From NCBI GenBank assembly GCA_021778975.1, contig JAJYBO010000004.1:12037-27217 (forward strand): a stretch of 15,181 nucleotides of DNA, written 5' to 3'. The translations under genes and the position numbers were made by a program. Under the pieces are notes generated by a model. The model worked only from the letters and a program-made list of their open reading frames with translations, made no database searches and had not been told where the DNA came from. Origin of the DNA: Deltaproteobacteria bacterium. Its GTDB lineage: Bacteria > Desulfobacterota > Desulfobacteria > Desulfobacterales > Desulfatirhabdiaceae. Positions 7,616 to 13,501 of the stretch are shown here, piece after piece (position 1 is the first letter of the stretch; the number at the start of each line of letters is the position of its first letter).

Positions 7616-7707
7616 TATTAACCGAAAGCGCGTCTCGAAACGTCCGCTGATATACGCGCGTTTCGGGGCGTTCCGGTCTTTCGACAGAACATATTCCGCG
7701 GTTAATA
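7616..7707. repeat. Nested inverted-repeat structure upstream of the XRE-cupin gene
   Basis: The outer arms TATTAACCG (7616-7624) and CGGTTAATA (7699-7707) are perfect complements. Next inside, CGAAAG (7623-7628) faces CTTTCG (7678-7683), and CGAAACG (7636-7642) faces CGTTTCG (7659-7665). All three nest, so the 92 bases could fold as one long interrupted stem. It ends just before the Shine-Dalgarno of the regulator gene (AAGGAG at 7714-7719). It could be a small mobile-type element, an operator region, or an RNA structure controlling the downstream genes. I see no known riboswitch consensus. Confidence 0.55.
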
Positions 7708-7724
7708 TCCCGAAAGGAGACATT

Positions 7725-8279
7725 ATGCCAAGAAAAGCGGCTGGCCCAGACTCGACCCATATCGGGCAGAAAATCAAGAAGGTCCGCACCGAAAAATCCA
7801 TAACGCTTGATAACGTCGCCAATGAGACCGGCTTTTCCATCGAGCATCTCAAGAAAATCGAAGCCGGTAAAGTGACACCGCCCGTCGGCGCGCTGCTGCA
7901 GATTTCCCGCGCCCTCAAAATAGATTCCGGCCTGCTCCTGAAAGAAGAAACATCCAACCTCCAGGACCGCATTCAGGCCTATACCAAGCGCACCGAGCAC
8001 TACGCCTACACGACCCTGACACCGGGCGCCGAGAACAAACACCTGAAGGCGTTTCGCGTCACCATCGACGCGTTTCAGGAGCATCTGGGCGTCGGTTATC
8101 ATCATGAAGGCGAGGAGTTTGTCTATGTACTGTCCGGGAAAATCGAAATCATGGTCGGGGAACACACCAACAAGCTTGAAACCGGCGATTCCCTGCACTT
8201 CAATTCCGGCATTCAGCACAACATGCGCAATACCGGCGATACGACCACGGAACTCATCGTGGTGGTTTACAGTCCGTAA
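7725..8279 (+). CDS. XRE-family HTH regulator with C-terminal cupin domain
   Basis: The 184-residue protein has a lambda-repressor-type helix-turn-helix at about residues 13-68 (IGQKIKKVRTEKSITLDNVA, then NETGFSIEHLKKIEAGKVTP). A cupin_2 domain follows at about 108-182 with YHHEGEEFVYVLSGKIEI (His126, His127 and nearby Glu as likely metal or ligand residues) and HFNSGIQHNMRN (His165). HTH-cupin proteins of this layout usually sense a small molecule and control the adjacent catabolic genes. It starts from a clear AAAGGAG and ends 20 nt before the acyl-CoA dehydrogenase gene, so the two are co-translated from one message. The ligand and targets are unknown. Control of the operon alongside the TetR protein, in answer to a CoA ester or free acid, is inference. 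Confidence 0.88.
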   Translation: MPRKAAGPDSTHIGQKIKKVRTEKSITLDNVANETGFSIEHLKKIEAGKVTPPVGALLQISRALKIDSGLLLKEETSNLQDRIQAYTKRTEHYAYTTLTPGAENKHLKAFRVTIDAFQEHLGVGYHHEGEEFVYVLSGKIEIMVGEHTNKLETGDSLHFNSGIQHNMRNTGDTTTELIVVVYSP

Positions 8280-8299
8280 TCCGGGAGGAATCATTCAAC

Positions 8300-9454
8300 A
8301 TGTCATACACACTCACTGACGAACAACTCATGATCCAGGCCATGGTGCGGGAATTCTCCAGAAAAGTCGTGGCGCCGGAAGCCTCCGAACGCGACCAGAA
8401 CAAGACCTTTCCCGCCGATATCCTGAAGAAGATGGGCGAACTGGGCTTCATGGGCATGATGATTCCGCCGGAATATAACGGCGAAGGCGCGGACACCATC
8501 AGTTATGCGCTGGCGCTTTCTGAAATCGCCTATTCCTGCGCTTCGACAGCCGTGGTGATGTCGGTTCACAACTCCATTGTCTGCGAAAGCCTCTATCATT
8601 TCGGCTCCGAAGACCTGAAGCAGCGATGCCTGAAACCTCTGGCCGCCGGAAAATTCATCGGCGCGTTCGCCCTCACCGAACCCCATGCGGGTTCGGACCC
8701 GGTGGCGCAGACCACAACGGCCGTCAAGGACGGCAACAGCTATATTATCAACGGCGCCAAGCGGTTCATCTCAACCGGTAAAAATTCAGGGCTGGTGCTG
8801 GTGACCGCCAAAACCAACGAAGCGCTTCGGCACAAGGGCATCAGTGTGTTCGTCGTTCCGCGAAAGACACCGGGCATGGTGATCGGCAGACTCGAGGACA
8901 AGATGGGGCTTCGGGCCTCGGATACGACGGATCTGCTGTTTGAAGACTGCCGAATTCCGGCGGAAAATCTTGTCGGGCAGGAAGGCGACGGTTTTAAAAT
9001 CGTCATGAAAGGGCTGGACAGCGGGCGTATCGGCATTGCCGCTCAATCCATCGGTGTGGCGCAGGCCGCGCTGGACGCCGCCGTGAAATACGCCAAAGAA
9101 CGCGATCAGTTCGGCCAGAAGATCAGCAAATTCCAGGGGCTTCGCTGGATCATCGCGGACATGGCCACGGAAATTGAAGCCGCCCGTCAGCTCATGCTGT
9201 CCGCCGCCGCCATGAAAGACCGCGGGGAGCGCTACACGGCCCAGGCCTCCATGGCCAAGCTGTTCGCTTCCGAAATGGTCAACCGGATCACCGGAAAGGC
9301 GCTTCAGATTCACGGCGGCTACGGGTTCACAAAAGATTACCCGGTGGAGCGGTATTACCGGGATGCGCGGGTTTTCACCATTTACGAGGGTACGTCCGAG
9401 ATTCAGCGGATCGTCATTTCGGATCATGTCCTGAAAGACAAGCGCAGTTCCTGA
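8300..9454 (+). CDS. Short-chain acyl-CoA dehydrogenase (butyryl-CoA dehydrogenase type)
   Basis: The 384-residue flavoprotein is full length. Both family signatures are present: GAFALTEPHAGSD at 121-133 and the HGGYGFTKDYPVERYYRDAR region near the C-terminus. The catalytic base is Glu363 in YEGTSEIQR, the position used by short- and medium-chain enzymes rather than by isovaleryl- or long-chain ones. With FAD it would oxidise butyryl-CoA (or isobutyryl-CoA) to the enoyl-CoA, passing electrons to an electron-transferring flavoprotein that is not encoded in this window. GGAGGAA lies 10 nt before the ATG, and the XRE-cupin gene is 20 nt upstream. Placement behind icmF, thiolase and hbd favours butyryl-CoA. 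A dedicated isobutyryl-CoA substrate cannot be excluded from sequence alone. Confidence 0.93.
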   Translation: MSYTLTDEQLMIQAMVREFSRKVVAPEASERDQNKTFPADILKKMGELGFMGMMIPPEYNGEGADTISYALALSEIAYSCASTAVVMSVHNSIVCESLYHFGSEDLKQRCLKPLAAGKFIGAFALTEPHAGSDPVAQTTTAVKDGNSYIINGAKRFISTGKNSGLVLVTAKTNEALRHKGISVFVVPRKTPGMVIGRLEDKMGLRASDTTDLLFEDCRIPAENLVGQEGDGFKIVMKGLDSGRIGIAAQSIGVAQAALDAAVKYAKERDQFGQKISKFQGLRWIIADMATEIEAARQLMLSAAAMKDRGERYTAQASMAKLFASEMVNRITGKALQIHGGYGFTKDYPVERYYRDARVFTIYEGTSEIQRIVISDHVLKDKRSS

Positions 9455-9467
9455 CGCGGTTCATGCT

Positions 9468-9506
9468 CTCCCTTTCCTGCGGCCCTGAAGCAGCAAGGAA
9501 AGGGAG
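9468..9506. terminator. Hairpin between convergent genes
   Basis: CTCCCTTTCCT at 9468-9478 pairs perfectly with AGGAAAGGGAG at 9496-9506. Inside the loop, CTGC (9477-9480) and GCAG (9490-9493) can pair further. It lies 13 nt after the acyl-CoA dehydrogenase stop and 30 nt from the end of the convergent gene, the usual place for a bidirectional transcript end. Neither side has a clear T-run, so termination strength is uncertain. Confidence 0.6.
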
Positions 9507-9536
9507 GATGAAATGATGATATTGTCCTTTGCCGTA

Positions 9537-9995
9537 CTACCTGACGTCGTATGTAAAGTCATCCATCAGCACTTTATCGCCGATCATTGCTTTGGTTTTG
9601 ATTTTATAAACGCCCTTCGCTTTGAAGCCGACATCCGCGCCGTAGCCGTCGTCCATGCCCATCGTGAGGGTTTTCTGATCCTTACCGTCCGGTCCGATGA
9701 TGAAAAAGCCAACCTTCGCGGAAGAAACGGGTTTTCCCGCCGCATCGGTGAGCGATAGCAGCAGGTGGTTGGTAATATCCGGGCTGTTGCTCATTCCGGG
9801 CATTTCCATGCCTTTCATACCGCCCATCATTTTGTCGCGCGCAGCTTTATCCAGCAGATGATACGCGAACTTGTATCCGCTGACCGTACTCTGATGGATC
9901 ATTTGCCCCATCATGTTGTCCGCTGCAAATCCTGAAACTGTCATTGCCATGGCTGCAATTAGCGATATGGCTGTCATCATGATCATTTTTTTCAT
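9537..9995 (-). CDS. Small secreted methionine-rich protein, possible YtkA/FixH-like fold
   Basis: The 152-residue protein has a clear Sec signal peptide: Lys at positions 2-3, a hydrophobic core through about residue 20, and likely cleavage after GFAA (about residue 25). The mature part is about 125 residues, with a methionine-rich cluster around 55-68 (MMGGMKGMEMPGM) and then a beta-rich domain (LLLSLTDAAGKPVSSAKVGF, FKAKGVYKIKTKAMIGDKV) with the rhythm of periplasmic YtkA-like domains. The Met cluster suggests contact with copper or silver ions, as in other periplasmic Met-rich proteins, but this is inference. An excellent AAAGGAGG site precedes the ATG at 9993-9995. The gene is convergent with the acyl-CoA dehydrogenase gene and divergent from the glycosyltransferase gene, so it appears to be its own transcription unit. 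I do not recognise a specific function. Confidence 0.8.
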   Translation of the reverse strand: MKKMIMMTAISLIAAMAMTVSGFAADNMMGQMIHQSTVSGYKFAYHLLDKAARDKMMGGMKGMEMPGMSNSPDITNHLLLSLTDAAGKPVSSAKVGFFIIGPDGKDQKTLTMGMDDGYGADVGFKAKGVYKIKTKAMIGDKVLMDDFTYDVR

Positions 9996-10064
9996 AGCGT
10001 CCTCCTTTTTTTGTCGAGCTGTAAAGCCATCTATTGTTTGTTCCTTTAAAACCCACGATACGCC

Positions 10065-10147
10065 CTGTCTTACCTGTCAAAATATGGACAGACAGCCTAC
10101 CTCTGGATGTCAATTTAATGTTCAGCATTAAAGAGACTGACATTAAA
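10065..10147. promoter_or_regulatory. Cluster of short inverted and direct repeats in the divergent control region
   Basis: This AT-rich gap (9996-10269) separates the secreted protein gene from the glycosyltransferase gene. It holds CTGTCT (10065-10070) facing AGACAG (10090-10095). TTTAATG (10114-10120) faces CATTAAA (10126-10132), and a further direct copy of CATTAAA lies at 10141-10147, 15 nt from the previous one. A separate TGAAT/ATTCA pair lies at 10212-10225. Half-sites of this kind suggest transcription factor binding, but no consensus is recognised and no convincing -35/-10 pair was found on either strand. Confidence 0.35.
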
Positions 10148-10269
10148 AGTCAACATGATAATTGGAAACAATGTGGTTTGAATTGTGGTATGGATGTTGC
10201 TTCTTTGCGATTGAATCATCATTCATCACAGTGTTCCAGACGCAACCACCCAGGAATGAGGAAAAGCAT

Positions 10270-13200
10270 ATGGCGTTACAGATAAGGCAGCGATCCATTG
10301 GCAAATACGACAAACCAGCCGATTTCGGTGACGACAGGGGGCTTTACCAGAAAGCGCTGTCTTTGTACAACGAGGGGCGTTTCAATGACGCCGATCCTCT
10401 GATTCGCAGGTATCTGAATCAGCAGCCGGCCGATGTGGACGCCGTGAATCTGGCAGGTCTGATCGCCCATCAGTCCGGAAAATTCGAGGCGGCGATCGAA
10501 TGGATGAAATCCGCAATCCGCTTGAGTCCTCAGAACCCCTGTTATCATAATAACCTGGGCGCGGTATTGAAAGACAGTGGCGACGCGGCGGCATCTATTT
10601 CCTGTTTTAAAACAGCGCTCGATCTGGATCCGGATTATACCGAGGCGGCCTATAACCTGGGAGTGGCCTGCCAGTCTCAGGGAGAATTGACCCAGGCGAT
10701 GCGCTGGTATGAATATACTTTGTCCCGCAATCCGGATCATTTTCAGGCGTTCACCAACCAGCTTGCCCTCTACAAGGATATGGGCGAGATACAGAAGGCG
10801 GTGGACGGCTTCGTCAAGAGTATTCAGATACATCCCGAAAGTGCGATTGTCCATTCCAACCTGCTGCTCTGTCTGGGCTATCTGATCGGGGTAACGCCTC
10901 AGAATATGGTTGATTACCATCGGGAGTGGGCGAAACGTCACGCTGCCATATCTGTCGGCGCGGAGAAGGATTTCTCCAATGCCAGAACGTTGAACCGCCG
11001 GATCCGGATTGGCTATCTGTCTCCGGATTTCCGTTCGCACTCCGTGGCGTTTTTTATTCAGCCGGTGCTGTATCGGCATCATCGGGAGCAATTCGAGGTG
11101 TATTGCTATTCCGATGTTCAAAAGCCCGATGATATCACCCGTCTGATGATGGTAACCGCGGATCACTGGCGCGATATTCTCCGGCAGACGGATGACGAGG
11201 TGTTTCAGCGCATTCGGGAAGACCAGATTGACATCATGGTGGATTTGACAGGTCATACCGCCAATAACCGCATGAAGCTGTTTTCTCGAAAACCCGCGCC
11301 GGTGCAGGTCGCCTATCTGGGCTATCCCAACACCACGGGGCTGACAGCGATGGATTACCGCATTACAGATTCAGAGGCGGATCCGGAAGGCCTGACCGAT
11401 ACCTGCTATACGGAACGGCTCGTCCGTCTTCCCGGAGGATTTCTCTGCTATCAGCCGCCGGTTCCGACCCCGGATGTCTCGGAGACGCCGGCGCTGTCGA
11501 ACGGGTACATCACGTTCGGATCTTTCAACAACAGGGCTAAAATCAATTCGTCCGTCATTGCCGTCTGGTCTGCGCTGCTGCTTCAGGTTCCAGGCTCCCG
11601 GCTGATTCTGAAATCGAGCATCATTTCGGACGCGGACGCCAGGGCGAATTTGGCGTTACAATTTGTGCAGCACGGCGTCGAAGCGTCCCGGATCGAGGTG
11701 ATGCCGTATCTGCCATTTCAGGAGCATCTGAAACTGTATCAGCGGGTGGATATTGCGCTGGACTCCTTCCCCTACAACGGCACCACCACCACCTGCGAGG
11801 CGCTGTGGATGGGGATTTCGGTCATAACGCTGTCCGGAGAAACCCATGCTTCCCGTGTGGGCGCCAGCATTCTGCATCAGGTGGGGATGCCGGAAGGGAT
11901 CGCCCTGTCTGAAAGCGATTACATCGAAAGAGCGAAAGCGCTGGCCGGGGATATGAATCGGCTTTGTCAGCAGCGCAGATCACTGCGATTGAAAATGCTG
12001 TCCTCTTCGCTGATGGATCAAAATGCCTTCATCATCAAACTGGAATCCGTCTATGGCGCCATGTGGGGCAACTGGTGCGCGTCGCGGATCGTTGATGAAA
12101 ATGACGGAGCCGGGGGGCGCACGGTCCGTATTCACGGTGATATGGATGTTCGCGTTCCCGATTCGCTTGACGAACTGGGGACGTATGCACTGCTGGAACA
12201 GGAAGATTCGTTCGAAGACGAAGTCCATTTTGTCCGGGCTTTTCTGAATTCCGGCATGAAAGCGGTGGATATTGGCGCGGGATATGGCGCTTATGCTCTG
12301 ACAGCCAGTCAGCGGGTAGGGCAGGCGGGAAAAGTGTGGGCGGTCGAACCGGACCGGCTGCAGGCGGCATATCTGAGCCGAAGCGTTCAGATGAACCGCT
12401 TGGGCAATATCCAGGTGCTTCCATACGCCGCTTCGGGTGCGGACTTTCTCAAGAAATTCGGAGATATTGAAGCGGTAGCGTTTACAACACTGGACGGTGG
12501 TATTGACACCCATATCATGGAACCGGACATTGATTTTGTGCGGATTGACACCGAGTCTCTTTGGGAAAGTCTTCTCCGGCAGGGAACCCGTTTTTTCAGA
12601 GACAGTTCTCCGCTGGTTCAATATAAGATCAAGCATGACGACTATCACCTGGATATCGTTTACCGGTTTCATGAACTTGGATATCGGCCGTACCGCCTGA
12701 TTCCCGGTTTGAATGTTCTGGCGCCGTTTCACATTCAGGAAAAGATGGACGCCTTTCAACTGAATCTGTTTGCCTGTAAATCGGATCGAGCGGAAACCCT
12801 CGCTCACAGTGGTTTTTTAACGACGCTTGAAGAAAACGCGTCGATATCTTCCCAGGTTTCGATGGATTTCTGGAAGGCATATCTTCGGGATATTCCCTAT
12901 ACCCTGAGCTTTTGGGATGTGTGGGAGCTATATGAACGGAATCATGCCGGAGATGCAGGCTGGCTGACGTATCAGCAGGCGCTGTGTCTCTATGCCATGT
13001 CGCAGTCCCCGGAGTATGTCGCATCCGTGCGGTATAACGCTTTAGTCAATGTTCATGCCATCATGATGAATCTGTTGCGTCAGAATGCAACCGCGGCCAG
13101 AGTGATTTCAGCGATACGGGTGGCGCTGGATTTGGGATATCGTGAAACAGCGGTTCGAATATTGAATCATCTGCTGGGACCATTTGCAGTTTCGGAAAGA

Positions 13201-13494
13201 TTCGACGTCAATGAACCGTTTCTATCGTTATTTCCGTACATGGCCTCGAACGATCCTGGTGGTGAATCCTCCCGGTGGGCGTACTATTCGGCGCTGGAGG
13301 CCCGTGAACGATTCCGGTCGTTCTCATCTTATTTTACCGGCAAAGATTCGCTGCCCAATCTGGAAACAATGAGCGCCTATCCATATTTCAGCCCGGAAAT
13401 GAATCGAAGGCTGCGGCTGATTCAAGAGCGTTTCGGTGACGGTGGCGCTGCATCCATTTTTGGAGTTGGCGTTGATGGCGTTTATGGCAGGTGA
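10270..13494 (+). CDS. TPR-GT41 (OGT/SPINDLY-type) glycosyltransferase fused to an FkbM methyltransferase and an unnamed C-terminal domain
   Basis: The 1074-residue protein has about five TPR units at residues 22-191. A GT41 catalytic region at about 215-600 includes RIGYLSPDFRSHSVAFF with His257, DLTGHT, APVQVAYLGYPNTTGLTAMD, FGSFNNRAKI with Lys424 (aligning with the UDP-binding lysine of human OGT), DSFPYNGTTTTCEALWMG and HASRVGASIL. An FkbM-type SAM methyltransferase domain at about 640-820 has VDIGAGYGAYAL, AVEPD and DFVRIDTE. Residues 868-1055 form a further helical domain shared with the next protein. The family transfers a sugar from a nucleotide sugar to protein Ser/Thr, and the methyltransferase may O-methylate the glycan; acceptor and sugar are unknown. 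The ATG at 10270 follows GAGGAAAA. The frame is open to 10162, but the extra 36 residues show no family similarity. By eye, codon use is less GC-rich than in the icmF operon. Confidence 0.88.
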   Translation: MALQIRQRSIGKYDKPADFGDDRGLYQKALSLYNEGRFNDADPLIRRYLNQQPADVDAVNLAGLIAHQSGKFEAAIEWMKSAIRLSPQNPCYHNNLGAVLKDSGDAAASISCFKTALDLDPDYTEAAYNLGVACQSQGELTQAMRWYEYTLSRNPDHFQAFTNQLALYKDMGEIQKAVDGFVKSIQIHPESAIVHSNLLLCLGYLIGVTPQNMVDYHREWAKRHAAISVGAEKDFSNARTLNRRIRIGYLSPDFRSHSVAFFIQPVLYRHHREQFEVYCYSDVQKPDDITRLMMVTADHWRDILRQTDDEVFQRIREDQIDIMVDLTGHTANNRMKLFSRKPAPVQVAYLGYPNTTGLTAMDYRITDSEADPEGLTDTCYTERLVRLPGGFLCYQPPVPTPDVSETPALSNGYITFGSFNNRAKINSSVIAVWSALLLQVPGSRLILKSSIISDADARANLALQFVQHGVEASRIEVMPYLPFQEHLKLYQRVDIALDSFPYNGTTTTCEALWMGISVITLSGETHASRVGASILHQVGMPEGIALSESDYIERAKALAGDMNRLCQQRRSLRLKMLSSSLMDQNAFIIKLESVYGAMWGNWCASRIVDENDGAGGRTVRIHGDMDVRVPDSLDELGTYALLEQEDSFEDEVHFVRAFLNSGMKAVDIGAGYGAYALTASQRVGQAGKVWAVEPDRLQAAYLSRSVQMNRLGNIQVLPYAASGADFLKKFGDIEAVAFTTLDGGIDTHIMEPDIDFVRIDTESLWESLLRQGTRFFRDSSPLVQYKIKHDDYHLDIVYRFHELGYRPYRLIPGLNVLAPFHIQEKMDAFQLNLFACKSDRAETLAHSGFLTTLEENASISSQVSMDFWKAYLRDIPYTLSFWDVWELYERNHAGDAGWLTYQQALCLYAMSQSPEYVASVRYNALVNVHAIMMNLLRQNATAARVISAIRVALDLGYRETAVRILNHLLGPFAVSERFDVNEPFLSLFPYMASNDPGGESSRWAYYSALEARERFRSFSSYFTGKDSLPNLETMSAYPYFSPEMNRRLRLIQERFGDGGAASIFGVGVDGVYGR
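12871..13434 (+). repeat. Coding copy 1 of a shared unnamed domain (C-terminus of the first GT41 protein)
   Basis: Residues 868-1055 of the first glycosyltransferase align with residues 17-203 of the second, with a constant offset of 851 and no gap for about 165 residues, then one single-residue gap. In the core, residues 898-970 against 47-119, I count 36 identities in 73. Conserved pieces include PY.L.F...WE.Y, the QQ.L..YA.SQ.P stretch, LLR..AT..RV.SAIR, VNEPFL and WxxYxxLExRE. Confidence 0.85.
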
Positions 13495-13501
13495 GGCATA
13501 C

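Noticed and set aside
7681..7708. Promoter TCGACA/TAATAT for the XRE-cupin gene
   Set aside because: The start of transcription would fall in the Shine-Dalgarno, leaving no usable leader.
7455..8294. Minus-strand open frame of 279 codons across hbd end and the XRE-cupin gene
   Set aside because: It runs antisense through two recognisable genes and a nested inverted repeat, with no recognisable domain.
9513..9758. Plus-strand frame of 81 codons opposite the secreted protein
   Set aside because: The minus strand has a signal peptide and an excellent ribosome-binding site, so this frame is its antisense shadow.
10162..10269. N-terminal extension of the first glycosyltransferase
   Set aside because: It is rich in aromatic and Cys residues with no family match, and the ATG at 10270 has a GAGGAAAA site.
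10276..11256. Long minus-strand open frame of 326 codons opposite the TPR/GT41 gene
   Set aside because: It is a shadow of a well-supported coding region. Similar minus-strand shadows at 11980-12807 and 14387-15145 fall opposite the same gene family.
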